Shown here piece after piece: positions 43,179 through 55,746 of a stretch of DNA of 64,000 bases. The number at the start of each line of letters is the position of its first letter. Positions within the stretch are counted from its first letter, which is position 1. Source of the stretch: Triticum aestivum. Its lineage: Eukaryota > Streptophyta > Magnoliopsida > Poales > Poaceae. The notes under the pieces are model-generated. The model worked only from the letters and a program-made list of their open reading frames with translations. It ran no database searches and had not been told where the DNA came from. The stretch covers positions 178,064,353 through 178,128,352 of the forward strand of contig NC_057800.1 in NCBI RefSeq assembly GCF_018294505.1, read 5' to 3'. A program made the position numbers and the translations under genes.

Positions 43179-44920
43179 TGAAGGAAATATGCCCTAGAGG
43201 CAATAATAAAGTTGTTATTTATATTTCCTTATATCATGATAAATGTTTATTATTCATGCTAGAATTGTATTAACCGAAAACTTAGTACATGTGTGAATAC
43301 ATAGACAAACAAAGTGTCCCTAGTATGCCTCTACTATACTAGCTCGTTAATCAAAGATGGTTAAGTTTCCTGACCATAAACATGTGTTGTCATTTGATGA
43401 ACGGGATCACATCATTAGAGAATGATGTGATGGACAAGACCCATCCGTTAGCTTAGTGTAATGATCATTTAGTTTTATTGCTATTGGATTCTTCATGACT
43501 TATACATGTTCCACTAACTATGAAATTATGCAACTCCCGAATACCGGAGGAACACCTTGTGTGCTATCAAACATCACAACATAACTAGGTGATTGTAAAG
43601 ATGCTCTATAGGTGTCTCCAATGGTGTTTGTTGAGTTGGCATAGATCGAGATTAGGATTTGTCACTCCGTGTATCGGAGAGGTATCTCTGGGCCCTCTCA
43701 GTAATGCACATCACTATGAGCCTTGAAAGCAATGTGCTAATGAGTTAGCCACAGGATGAATGTATTATGGAACAAGTAAAGAGACTTGCCATTAACGAGA
43801 TTGAACTAGGTATGATGATATTGACGATCGAATCTCGGGCAAGTAACATATCGATGACAAAGGGAACAACTATGCTATTATGCGGTTTGACCGATAAAGA
43901 TCTTCATAGAATATGTAGGATCCAATATGAGCATCCAGGTTCTGCTATTGGTTACTGACCGGAGATGTGTCTCGGTCGTGTCTACATAGTTCTCGAACCC
44001 GTAGGGTCCGCACGCTTAACGTTTGATGACGATTTGTATTATGAGTTATGTGATTTGATGAACCGAAGTTTGTTCAGAGTCCCGGATGAGATCATGTACA
44101 TGACGAGGAGTCTCAAAATGGTCGAGACATAAATATTGATATATTGGAAGGTTATGTTTGGACACCGGAATGATTTCGGAAAGGTTTGGGCATTTTCTGG
44201 AGTACTAGGGGTTACCGGAACCCCCCCCCCCCGCCCCCGGAGAGTTAATGGGCCTTCATGGGCCTAGTGGAGACAGGAGGCGACGGCCGGGTGGTGGCGC
44301 CCCCCCCCCCCAAGCACAAACCTAATTGTACTAGGGTTGGGAGGGTAGCCCCCCTTTCCTTCTCTCCTCCTCCCCTTCCCTCCTTCTCCTAGTGGGACTA
44401 GGAAAGGGGGGACCGAATCCTACTTGGACCGGGAGTCCAAGTAGGACTCCCCCCCATGGCACACCCCCTTGAGCCGGCCACCTCTCCTCCCCCTTTATAT
44501 ACGTGGTAGGGGAACCCCAAAGGCACACCAATCCTTCTCTTAGCCGTGTGCAGTGCCCCCTCCATAGTTACACACCTCGGTCATATCGTCGTAGTGCTTA
44601 GGCGAAGCCCTGCGCCAGTAACTTCATCATCACCGTCGCCATGCCGTCGTGCCGACGGAACTCTCCCTCGTCCTCAACTAGATCAAGAGATAGAGGGACG
44701 TCATCGAGGTGAACATGTGCTAAACGCGGAGGTGTCGTACACTTGGTGCTTGGATCGGTTTGGTCGCGAAGACGTTCGACTACATCAACCGCGTTACTAA
44801 ACGCTTCCGCTTTCGGTCTACGGGGTACGTGGACACACTCTCCCCGCTCATTGCTATGCTTTTCCTAGATAGATCTTGCGTGATCATAGGAATTTTTTTG
44901 AAATACTACATTCCCCAACA
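43179..44920 (+). repeat. Copia 5' LTR, unit 2
   Basis: Same ends as unit 1, TGAAGGAAAT to CCCCAACA. The poly-C run near 44221 is shorter than in unit 1 and a second C run near 44301 is longer. Confidence 0.93.
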
Positions 44921-46124
44921 GTGGCATCCGAGCTAGATCTATGTGTAGATGTTATATGCACGAGTAGAACACAATGAGTTGTGGGCGATAATAGTCATAC
45001 TGCTTACCAGCAACGTCTTACTTTGATTCGGCGGTATTGTTGGATGAACCGGCCCTGACCGACATTGCGTTCATGAACTGGTTCTACTGACGTGCTTCGC
45101 ACACAGGTGGCTAGCGGGTGTCTGTTTCTCCAACTTTAGTTGTATCGAGTTTGACAACGCGCAGTCCTTGTTGAAGGTTAAAATAGCACACTTTAAGAAA
45201 AATTGTTGTGGTTTTGATGCGTAAGTAAGAACGGTTCTTGCTAGAAGCCCGTAGCAGCCACGTAAAACTTGCAACAACAAAGTAGAGGACGTCTAACTTG
45301 TTTTTGCAGGGCATGTTGTGATGTGATATGGTCAACATGTGATGAGATATAAATTGTTGTATGAGATGATCATGTTTTGTAACCGTTATCGGCAACTGGC
45401 AGGAGCCTTATGGTTGTTGCTTTACTGTATGAAATGCAATCGCCATGTAATGGCTTTACTTTATCACTAAGTGGTAGCGATAGTCGTAGAAGCAATAGTT
45501 GGCGAGACGACAACGAAGCTAAGATGGAGATCAAGGTGTCAAGCCGGTGACGATGGTGATGGAGATGGAGATCAAAGCCGGTGACCATATCATATCATTT
45601 CTTTTGATTGCATGTGATGTTTATCTTTTATGCATCTTATTTTGCTTAGTACGGCGGTAGCATTATAAGATGATCTCTCACTAAATTTCAAGGTATAAGT
45701 GTTCTCCCTGAGTATGCACCGTTTCCATAGTTCGTCGTGCCGAGACACCACGTGATGATCGGGTGTGATAAGCTCTACGTTCACATACAACGGGTGCAAG
45801 CCAGTTTTGCACATGTAGGATACTCGGGTTAAACTTGACGAGCCTAGCATATGCATATATGGCCTAGGAACAATGAGACCGAAAGGTCGAACATGAATCA
45901 TATAGTAGATATGATCAACATAGTGATGTTCACCATTGAAAACTACTCCATCTCACGTGATGATTGGACATGTTTAGTTGATATGGATCACGTGATCATT
46001 TAGATGACTAGAGAGATGTCTATCTAAGTGGGAGTTCTTAAGTAATATGATTAATTGAACTTTAATTTATCATGAACTTAGTACTTGATAGTATTTTTCA
46101 TGTCTATGTTATTATAGATCACTG
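44921..46124 (+). other. Copia PBS and leader, unit 2
   Basis: Same PBS-like TGGCATCCGAGC after the LTR. It lacks a few bases found in unit 1 near 34936. No genes. Confidence 0.8.
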
Positions 46125-49100
46125 GCCCGTGCTACCGTTCCCTTGAATTTTAATGCATTCCTAGAGAAAGCTAAGTTGAAAGATGATGGTAGCAATTACA
46201 CAGACTGGGTCCATAACTTGAGGATTATCCTCATTGCTGCGTAGAAGAATTACATCCTGCAAGCACCGCTAGGTGCAAAACCCGCTGCAGGAGCAACTCC
46301 AGATGTTATGAACGTCTGGCAGAGCAGAGCTGATGACTATTCGATAGTTCAGTGTGCCATGCTTTACGGCTTAGAATCGGGACTTCAACGACGTTTTGAA
46401 CGTCAAGGAGCATATGAGATGTTCCAGGAGTTGAAGTTAATATTTCAAGCAAATTCCCGAATTGAGAGATATGAAGTCTCCAATAAGTTCTATAGCTGCA
46501 AGATGGAGGAGAATAGTTCTGTTAGTGAACACATACTCAGAATGTCTGGGTAACACAACCACTTGACTCAACTGGGAGTTAATCTTCCTGATGATAGTGT
46601 CATTGACAGAGTTCTTCAATCACTGTCACCAAGCTACAAAAGCTTCGTGATGAACTATAATATGCAAGGGATGGATAAGACAATTCCCGAGCTCTTTGCA
46701 ATGCTAAAGGCTGCGAAGGTAGAAATCAAGAAGGACCATCAAGTGTTGATGGTTAACAAGACCACTAGTTTGAAGAAAAAGGGCAAAGTTAATAAGGGGA
46801 ACTTCAAGAAGAACGGCAAGCAAGTTCTTGCTCAAGTGAAGAAGCCCAAGTCTGGACCTAAGCCTAAGACTGAGTGCTTCTACTGCAAAGGGATTGGTCA
46901 CTAGAAGCAGAACTGCCCCAAGTATTTGGCGAATAAGAAGAATGGCAAAGTGAAAGGTATATTTGATATACATGTTATTGATGTGTACCTTACTAATGCT
47001 CGTAGTAGCGCCTGGGTATTTGATACTGGTTCTATTGCTCATATTTGCAACTCGAAACAAGGGCTACGAATTAAACGAAGATTGGCTAAGGACGAGGTGA
47101 CAATGCGCGGTTCGAAAGTCGATGTGATCGCCGTCGGCACGCTACCTCTACATCTAACTTCGGGATTAGTTTTAGACCTGAATAATTGTTATTTTGTGTC
47201 AGCATTAAGCATGAACATTATATATGGATCTTGTTTGATGCAAGACGGTTATTCATTTAAATTAGAGAATAATGGTTGTTCTATTTATATGAGTAATATC
47301 TTTTATGGTCATGCACCCTTGATGAGTGGTCTATTTTTGTTGAATCTCGATAGTAGTGATACACATATTCATAGTATTGAAGCCAAAAGATACAAGTTTA
47401 ATAATGATAGTGCAACTTATTTGTGGCACTGCCGTTTAGGTCATATTAGTGTAAAGCGCATGAAGAAACTCCATCCTGATGGACTTTTGGAATCACTTGA
47501 TTAGGAATCACTTGATGCTTGCGAACCATGCCTCATGGGCCAGATGACTAAGACTCCGTTCTGTAGAACAATGGAGCGAGCAACAGACTTGTTGGAAATA
47601 ATACATACTGATGTATGCGGTTCGATTAGTGTTGAGGCTCACGGCGGGTATCATTATTTTCTGACCTTCACAGATGATTTGAGCATATATGGGTATATCT
47701 ACTTGATGAAACATAAGTCTGAAACATTTGAAAAAATCAAAGAATTTCAGAGTCAAGTGGAAAATCATCGTAACAAGATTTCTACGATCTGATCGTGGAG
47801 GCGAATATTTTGAGTTATGAGTTTGGTCTTCATTTGAAACAATGCAGAATAGTTTCGCAACTCACGCCGCCTGGAACACCACAGCGTAATGGTGTGTCCG
47901 AACATCGTAACCGCACTTTATTAGATATGGTGCGATCTATGATGTCTCTTACTGATTTACCGCTATCGTTTTGGGGTTATGCTTTAGAGAGGGCTGAATT
48001 CACGTTAAATAGGGCACCATCTAAATCCATTGAGACGACACCATATGAATTGTGGTTTGGCAAGAAACCCAAGTTGTCGTTTCTTAAATTTGGGGCTGAG
48101 ATGCTTATCTGAAAAAGCTTCAACCTGATAAGCTCGAACCAAAATCGGAGAAATGTGTCTTCATAGGATACCCAAAGAAAACTATTGGGTACACCTTCTA
48201 TCACAGATCCGAAGGCAAGATATTCGTTGCTAAGAATGGATCCTTTCTTGAGAAGGAGTTTCTCTCGAAAGAAGTGAGTGGGAGGAAAGTAGAACTTGAT
48301 GAGATAATTGTACCTGCTCCCTTATTGGAAAGTAGTTCATCACAGAAATTAGTTCCAGTGATTCCTACACCAATTAGTGAGGAAGCTAATGATGATGATC
48401 ATGAAACTTCAGATCAAGTTACTACTGAACGTCGTAGGTCAGCCAGAGTAAGATCCGCACCAGAGTTGTACGGTAATCCTGTTCAGGAGGTCATGTTACT
48501 AGACCGTGACGAACCTACGAACTATGAGGAAGCGATGATGAGCCCAGATTCCGCGAAATGGCTTGAGGCCATGAAATCTGAGATGGGATCCATGTATGAA
48601 AACAAAGTGTGGACTTTGGTTGACTTGCCCGATGATCGGCAAGCCATAGTGAATAAATGGATATTCAAGAAGAAGACTGACGCTGACGGTAATGTCACTA
48701 TCTACAAAGCTCGACATGTTGCAAAAGGTTTTCGACAAGTTCAAGGAGTTGACTACGATGAGACCTTCTCACCCATAGCGATGCTTAAGTCTGTCCGAAT
48801 CATGTTAGCAACTGCCGCATTTTATGATTATGAAATTTGGCAAATGGATGTCACATCATCATTCCTTAATGGATATCTTAAAGAAGAGTTGTATATGATG
48901 CAACCAGAAGGTTTTGTCGATCAAAAAGGTGCTAACAAAGTGTTCAAGCTCCAGCAATCCATTTATGGACTGGTGCAAGCCTCTCGGAGTTGGAATATAC
49001 GCTTTGATAGTGTGATCAAAGCATATGGTTTTATACTGACTTTTGGAGAAGCCTGTATTTACAAGAAAGTGAGTGGGAGCTCTGTAGCATTTCTGATGTT

Positions 49101-50045
49101 ATATGTGGATAACATATTGTTGGTCGGAAATGCTATTGAATTTCTGAATAGCATAAAAGGATACTTGAATAAGAATTTTTCAATGAAAGACCTCGGTGAA
49201 GCTGCTTATATATTGGGCATCAAGATCTATAGAGATAGATCAAGACGCTTGGACTTTCACAAAGCACATACCTTGATAAAGTTTTGAGGAAGTTCAAAAT
49301 GGATCAGTCAAAGAATGGGTTCTTGCCTGTGTTACAAGGTGTGAAGTTGAGTCAGACTCAGTCCTCGACCACTGCAGAAGATAGAGAGAAAATGAAAGTC
49401 ATTCCCTATGCCTCAGCCATAGGTTCTATCATGTATGTGATGCTGTGTACCAGACCTGATGTGTGCCTTGCTATTAGTTTAGCAGGGAGGTACCAAAGTA
49501 ATATAGGAGTGGATCACTGGACATCGGTCAAGAACATGCTGAAATACCTAAAAAGGACTAAGGATATGTTTCTCGTTTATGGAGGTGACAAAGAGCTCAT
49601 CATAAACGGTTACGTTGACGCGAGCCTTGACACTGATCCGGATGACTCTAAGTCACAAACCGGATACGTATTTATACTAAATGGTGGAGCTGTCAGTTGG
49701 TGCAGTTCCAAGCAGAGCATCATGGCGGGATCTATGTGTGAAGCAGAGTACATAGCTGCTTCGGAAGCAGCAAATGAAGAAGTCTGGATGAAGGAGTTCA
49801 TATCCTATCTAGGTGTAATACCTAGTGCATCAGATCCAATGAAAATCTTTTGTGACAATACTAGAGAAATTTCCTTCGTGGAGGAATCCAGATTTCACAA
49901 CAGAACCAAGCACATCAAGAGACACTTCAATTCCATCTGTGATCAAGTAAAGGAGGGAGACATAGAGATTTGCAAGATACATACGGATCTGAATGTTGCA
50001 GACCCGTTGACTAAGCCTCTCTCACGAGCAAAACATGATCAGCAC
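46125..50045 (+). pseudogene. gag-pol: Copia gag-pol, unit 2, multiply broken
   Basis: Same domain order and the same stops and frameshifts as unit 1 (first TAG at 46242). RT catalytic motif YVDN at 49102-49113. Differences from unit 1 are few: a 9-bp in-frame loss in the protease-integrase spacer near 47106, and scattered substitutions, of which I count 18 transitions and 5 transversions in the last 1933 bases. Confidence 0.93.
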
Positions 50046-51557
50046 TGCTACCTCTTGAGCATGCGTTGGTTTTCCCTTGAAGAGGAAACGGTGATGCAGC
50101 AAAGTAGCGTAAGTATTTCCCTCAGTTTTGAGAACCAAGGTATCAATCCAGTAAGAGACTACGTGCAAATCCCCTAGTACCTACACAAACAAACAAGAAC
50201 CTTGCAACCAACGCGATAAAGGGGTTGTCACTCCCTTGATGGTCACTTACGAGCGAGAGTGAGATCTGATAGAGATAATAAGATAAATATTTTTGGTATT
50301 TTTATTGTATGGATTGGAAAATAAGTAGACCCGGGGGCCATAGGTTTCACTAGTGGCTTCTCTCAAGATGGCATGTATTACGGTGGGTGAACAAATTACT
50401 CCCGAGCAATTGATAGAAAAGTGCATAGTTATGATGATATCTAAGGAAATGATCATGAATATAGGCATCACATCTGTGACAAGTAGACCGAAATGATTCC
50501 GCATCTACTACTATTACTCCACACATCAACCGCTATCAAGCATGCATCTAGAGTATTAAGTTCATAAGAACAGAGTAACGCATTAGGCAAGATGACATGA
50601 TGTAGAGGGATAAACTCAAGCAATATGATATAAACCCATCTTTTTATCCTCGATGGCAACAATACAATATGTGCCTTGCTGCCCCTGCTGTCACCGGGAA
50701 AGGACACCGCAAGATTGAACCCAAAGCTAAGCACTACTCCCATTGCAAGAAAGATCAATCTAGTAGGCCAAACCAAACTAATAATTCGAAGAGACTTGCA
50801 AAGATATCAAATCATGCATATAAGAATTCAGAGACGAATCAAATAACATTCATAGATAATCAAGTCATAAACCCACAATTCATCGGATCTCGGCAAACAC
50901 ATCGCAAAAAGAGTTACATCGAATAGACATCCAAGAAGATCGAGGAGAACTTTGTATTGAGATCCAAAGAGAGAGAAAAAGCCATCTAGCTAATAACTAT
51001 GGACCTGAAGGTCTGTGGTAAACTACTCACACATCATCGGAGAGGATATGGTGTTGATATAGAAGCCCTCTGTGATCGAATCCCCCTCCGGCAGAGCGCC
51101 AGAAAAGGCCCCAAGATGGGATATCACGGGTACAGAAGGTTGCGGCGATGGAAAATTTGTTTCGTTTCTCTCCCCAAAGGTTTCAAGGTATGAGATTATA
51201 TACATGCAAAGAAATAGGTCGGTGGAGCTGCGAGGGGCCCACGAGGGTGGGGGCGCGCCCTCCTGCCTCGTGGCCGCCTCGCTGCTTCCTTGACGTCTAG
51301 TCCAAGTCTCCTGGATGACGTTTGTTCCAAAAAAGATCCTCGCGAAGGTTTCATTCCGATTGGATTCCGTTTGATATTCCTTTTCTGAGAAACACTGAAA
51401 TAGGCAAAAAAAAATTAGCAATTTGCACTGGGCCTTTGGTTAATAGGTTAGTCCCAAAAATAATATAAAAGTGCATAGTAAATCCCATTAAACATCCAAT
51501 ACGATAATATAATAGCATGGAACAGTCAAAAATTATAGATACGCTGGAGACGTATCA
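50046..51557 (-). repeat. Sabrina-like gypsy LTR (3' LTR, minus orientation)
   Basis: 1512 bp, TGCTACC...ACGTATCA on the plus strand, so TGATACGTCTCC...GGTAGCA on the coding strand. The coding strand has a TATA-like TATATAATC near 51193-51202. The purine-rich AAGCTTGGGGATGC on the minus strand abuts its start, so this is the 3' LTR and the element body extends to the right. The family name is from memory of LTR ends. Confidence 0.75.
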
Positions 51558-51871
51558 AGCATCCCCAAGCTTAATTCTTCCTCGTCCTCGAGTAGGTAAA
51601 TGATAAAAACAGAATTTTTGATGTGGAATGCTCCGTAATATAATTTTCAATGTGATTTTCTTTATTGTGGCATGAATATTCAGATCTGAAATATTCAAGA
51701 CAAAAGTTTAATATTGACATAAAAACAATAATACTTCAAGCATACTAACCAAGCAATTATGTCTTCTCAAAATAACATGGCCAAAGAAAGCTATCCCTAC
51801 AAAATCATATAGTCTGGCTATGCTCTATGTTCATCACACAAACTTTTTAAATCATGCATAACCCGGATGAC
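51558..51871 (-). other. Sabrina-like internal 3' region with polypurine tract
   Basis: 314 bp of AT-rich non-coding element body next to the 3' LTR, cut at 51871 by the next insertion. The polypurine tract is at 51559-51572. Confidence 0.65.
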
Positions 51872-53519
51872 TGATGTCTACTACACAACCTTCTTCTTGT
51901 AGACGTTGTTGGGCCTCCAAGTGCAGAGGTTTGTAGGACAGTAGAAAATTTCCCTCAAGTGGATGACCTAAGGTTTATCAATCCGTAGGAGGCATAGGTT
52001 GAAGATGGTCTCTCTCAAGCAACCCTGCAACCAAATAACAAAGAGTCTCTTGTGTCCCCAACACACCCAATACGATGGTAAATTGTATAGGTGCACTAGT
52101 TCGGCGAAGAGATGGTGATACAAGTTCAATGTGGATAATAGATAATAGTTTTTGTAATATGAAAAATATAAAAACAGCAAGGTAACTAATGATAAAAATG
52201 AGCACAAACGGTTTTGCAATGCGTTGAAACAAGGCCTAGGGTCCATACTTTCACTAATGCAAGTTCTCTAAAAAATAATAACATAATTGGATCACGTAAC
52301 TATCCCTCAACATGCAACAAAGAGTCACTCCAAAGTCACTAATAGCGGAGAACAAACTAAGAGTTATGGTAGGGTATGAAACCACCTCAAAGTTATTCTT
52401 TCCAATCAATCGGTTGGGCTATTCCTATAAGTGTCACAAACAGCCCTAGAGTTCGTACAAGAATAACACCTTAAGACACAAATCAACCAAAACCCTAATA
52501 TCACCTAGCTACTCCAATGTCACCTCAAGTATCCGTGGGTATGATTATACGATATGCATCACACAATCTCAGATTCATCTATTGAACCAATACATAGAAC
52601 CTCAAAGAGTGCCCCAAAGTTTCTACCGGAGAATCATGACAAAAACATGTGCCAACCCCTATGCATAGGTTCATGGGCAGAACCCGCCAGTTGATCACCA
52701 AAACATACATCAAGTGGATCAATAGAATACCCCATTGTCACCACGGGTATCCCACGCAAGACATACATCAAGTGTTCTCAAATCCTTCAAGACTCAATCC
52801 GATAAGATAACTTCAAAGGGGAAACTCAATACATTACAAGAGAGTAGAGGGGGAGAAACATCATAAGATCCAACTATAATAGCAAAGCTCGCGATACATC
52901 AAGATCGTACCACCTCAAGAACACGAGAGAGAGAGAGAGAGATCAAACACATAGATACTGGTACATACCCTCAGCCCCGAGGGATAACTACTCCCTCCTC
53001 ATCGTGGAGAGCACCGGGATGATGAAGATGGCCACCGGAGAGGGATTGCCCCCTCCGGCAGGGTGCCGGAATGGGTCTAGATTGGTTTTCGGTGGCTACA
53101 GAGGCTTCTGGCTGCGGAACTCCCGATCTATTGTGCTCCCCGATTGTTTTAGGGTATATGGATATATATAGGCAGAAGAGGTACGTCAGGGGAGCCACGA
53201 GGAGCCCACGAGGGTGGAGGGCGCGCCCCCTGCCTTGTGGCTCCCTCGTTTCTTCCTTGACGTGGACTCCAAGTCTCCCGGGTTGCGTTCCTTCCAAAAA
53301 TAAGTTTCGTGAAGTTTCAGGTAAATTGAACTCCGTTGGATTTTCCTTTTCTGCGATACTCTAAAACAAGGAAAAAACAGAAACTCGCACTGGGCTCTGG
53401 GTTAATAGGTTAGTCCCAAAAATAATCTAAAAGTGTATAATAAAGCCCATAAACATCCAAAATAGAAGATAATATAGCATGGAGCAATAAAAAATTATAG
53501 ATACGTTGGAGGCGTATCA
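51872..53519 (-). repeat. LTR-A family gypsy LTR (3' LTR, minus orientation)
   Basis: 1648 bp, TGATGTCTACTACACAACC to GGAGGCGTATCA. TATATATA on the minus strand near 53160-53172. A GA repeat lies at about 52926-52942. It is followed by the same AAGCTTGGGGATGC tract (minus strand), so it too is a 3' LTR. Its last 230 bp or so and the adjoining internal sequence are close to those of the Sabrina-like LTR. Confidence 0.82.
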
Positions 53520-53593
53520 GCATCCCCAAGCTTAATTCCAGCTCATCCTCGAGTAGGTAAATGATAAACACAAAAATTTTGATGTGGCGTGCT
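53520..53593 (-). other. LTR-A element internal stub
   Basis: 74 bp with the polypurine tract, cut by the Fatima-like LTR at 53594. Confidence 0.7.
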
Positions 53594-54066
53594 TGTCGGT
53601 GTCAAAACCGGCGGATCTCGGGTAGGGGGTCCCGAACTGTGCGTCTAAGGCGGATGGTAACAGGAGGCAGGGGACACGATGTTTTACCCAGGTTCGGGCC
53701 CTCTTGATGGAGGTCAAACCCTACGTCCTGCTTGATTTATTCTTGATGATATGGGTATTACAAGAGTTGATCTACCACGAGATCAGAGAGGCTAAACCCT
53801 AAAAGCTAGCCTATGGTATGATTGTCTGTTGTCCTACGGACTAAACCCTCCGGTTTATATAGACACCGGAGGGGGCTAGGGTTACACAAGGTCGGTTACG
53901 AAGGAGGAGATATACATATCTGTATTGCCTAGCTTGCCTTCCATGCCAAGTAGAGTCCCATCCGGACACGGGATGAAGTCTTCAATCTTGTATCTTCATA
54001 GTCCAACAGTCTAGCCAAAGGATATAGTCCGTCTGTCCGGAGACCCCCTAATCCAGGACTCCCTCA
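53594..54066 (-). repeat. Fatima-like gypsy LTR (3' LTR, minus orientation)
   Basis: 473 bp, TGTCGGTGTCAAAACCGG to GGACTCCCTCA. On the minus strand TATATAAA is at 53854-53861 and a purine-rich GGGGCTAC abuts the LTR at 54067-54074. Both show the element runs right to left, so the LTR is the 3' one. The rest of the element is beyond the LARD insertion. Confidence 0.75.
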
Positions 54067-54500
54067 GTAGCCCCTGAACCAGGCTTCAATGACGACGAGT
54101 CCGGCGTGCAGTGTTGTCTTCGGCATTGCAAGGCCGGTTCCTCCTCCGGATATACCACAGAAGAGTTCAAATAAAGGATAGTGTCCGACCCTACAAAATA
54201 AGTTCCACATACCACCGTAAAGAGAATAATATTTCCACAAATCTAATCTGCTGACACGTTTAGGCAACATGACATCATGCCATGGCTCGATGATTATTCG
54301 AACCGTTTTTCTTTAACTAGCCCTGCACATAACACGAGGCAGTTTCTTGACACGTCTTGTCAAAGCAAAGATCGTGTTCCCCTTATTACGGGATTCTCAT
54401 CAATATGGACATGGGTAACCCAACCGCACCATCAATTACGGCGCTTGGTGGATAAGCGAGTTTTACCAGGCTAGTGGAGGTGCATAGTTTAGTCCGCCCT

Positions 54501-54506
54501 TATAAA
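54501..54506 (+). promoter_or_regulatory. TATA box of the Fatima-like antisense gene
   Basis: CCCTTATAAAGGGACAAGG holds TATAAA, 119 bp before the ATG at 54620, with a C/T-rich leader between. Confidence 0.6.
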
Positions 54507-54619
54507 GGGACAAGGTCTCACCTTTTCTACCCTCGCCTTCTTCCTCCTTGCTCATCCATTCTTGCGCACTCGAGCTCCAACGCCCAAGTCCACATCCTTC
54601 CCCTCAACCTTCTCCAATC

Positions 54620-55746
54620 ATGTCCGAAGCGGGAGGAAAATGGATGGCTTCCTCCGTTACAGAGGGACACATCAAGAAGCTGCGCGGAGCCGGATACTTA
54701 GCCGCAAACATCACGCATCGGCTGCCCGACGCGGGGCAGATCATTCCTACCCCTGAACGTCACGAGAGGGTAGTCTTCCTCCACCACTTCCTCCGCGGAC
54801 TAGGGTTTCCCCTCCATCCATTCGTCCATGGTCTCATGTTCTACTACGGGCTGGACTTCCATGATCTGGCTCCGAACTTCATCCTCAACATTTCGGCGTT
54901 CATCTTCGTGTGTGAGGCTTTCCTCTGCATCCGGCCCCACTTCGGCATGTGGTTAAAGACCCTCAGTATCAAGACGAAGGTGGTGGGAAGCCAACAAGCA
55001 GAATGCGGCAGAGCCATGGTGGACAAGATGCCCAATGTTATATGGCTAGAAGGATCCTTCGTGGAGACCATAAAGGGGTGGCAATCGGCGTGGTTCTACA
55101 TCACCGAGCCGCGTGACGCCAAATGGGTGGCTGCCCCCCAAGTTTTGATCCGGAATCCCCACGCGGCTCACCTCCTGGAAAGAGAAGGGCCTGTCCTGGG
55201 GTTCGTCGGTAGAGCTGGACGGACTCCAGAAATGTATCCAGAATATGGCCGGCAAGAAGCTCAAGCTTGTCAACATAGTCCCGGTCATGCTCATCCGCCC
55301 GATCCTCCCGTGCCAACAACGGGACTTCAACTTGTGGGATTTCGACCCGGCCCAGCACCAGACTTTGAGCGAGCTCTTCGACACGACGCACAAGGACGTC
55401 TGGAAGGTGCTGTTCAAGGGTGCTAAGGTCCCTCCCTCCCTCACCGAGGACCGCGGGCTAAGCGCGAAGCGCCAAGCGCATTCAGTGAGTTCTATACATC
55501 CGGTAGGATATTTATTTCCCCTAGCTTAACCATGTGCGGGGTCTGAGCTCCATGCCTTTGACAGGACTGGGTGGAGACGTCGGGGCAGCTTAACTGTCTG
55601 GCCCCTCTGCCCGAAGACACTGCGGACGCTCTCCTGATGGAGAGGCTGACTCCGGCTCCTTACAAGGTGCCGGAGAAGACCAAGAAGGACAAGGGAACCC
55701 GAAAGAGTTCCCGACGCCAGGTGTTATCGGACTCATCGTCTGATAA
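54620..55746 (+). pseudogene. Antisense gene of the Fatima-like gypsy (Transposase_28 / putative gypsy-type domain), 5' part
   Basis: Exon 1 (54620-55484) starts MSEAGGKW and has ERVVFLHHFLRGLGFP, FYYGLDFHDLAPN and CEAFL, matching in order the RLG-2 antisense exon 1. A frameshift lies near 55195-55210; after it the true frame reads MAGKKLKLVNIVPVMLIRPI and NLWDFDP. An intron 55485-55564 (GTGAGT to GACAG) precedes exon 2 (55565 on), which is Ser/Lys-rich and is cut at 55746 by the LARD. It lies antisense to the host element, between the 3' LTR and the expected pol end. Function unknown. The frameshift makes this copy non-functional, even before the LARD insertion is considered. Confidence 0.8.

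Larger units (their letters stand above)
43179..50045 (+). mobile_element. Copia element, unit 2, 3' truncated
   Basis: Duplicate of 33042-39933, with 5' LTR 43179-44920 (1742 bp), the same PBS, and truncation at the same AGCAC into the Sabrina-like LTR. Confidence 0.95.
40800..50859. repeat. Tandem duplication, unit 2 (10.06 kb)
   Basis: Direct repeat of unit 1. The junction joins the LTR sequence ending CATAGATAA to the CACTA sequence AGATAAGGATAAC, sharing AGATAA. Unit 2 continues into the rest of the LTR at 50860. In 38001-39933 against 48113-50045 I count 23 mismatches in 1933 bases and no indels. Elsewhere there are indels: 9 bp near 36985/47106, about 57 bp near 40215/50323, and poly-C length. 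Confidence 0.95.

Noticed and set aside
33042..50045. Two independent Copia insertions
   Set aside because: Same target, same truncation, same lesions and the same flanking elements show one insertion that was later duplicated.
53594..54066. A 5' LTR with PBS, because a plus-strand gene follows
   Set aside because: No TGG-type PBS follows, TATATAAA is on the minus strand and the adjacent tract is purine-rich on the minus strand, so it is a 3' LTR with an antisense gene.
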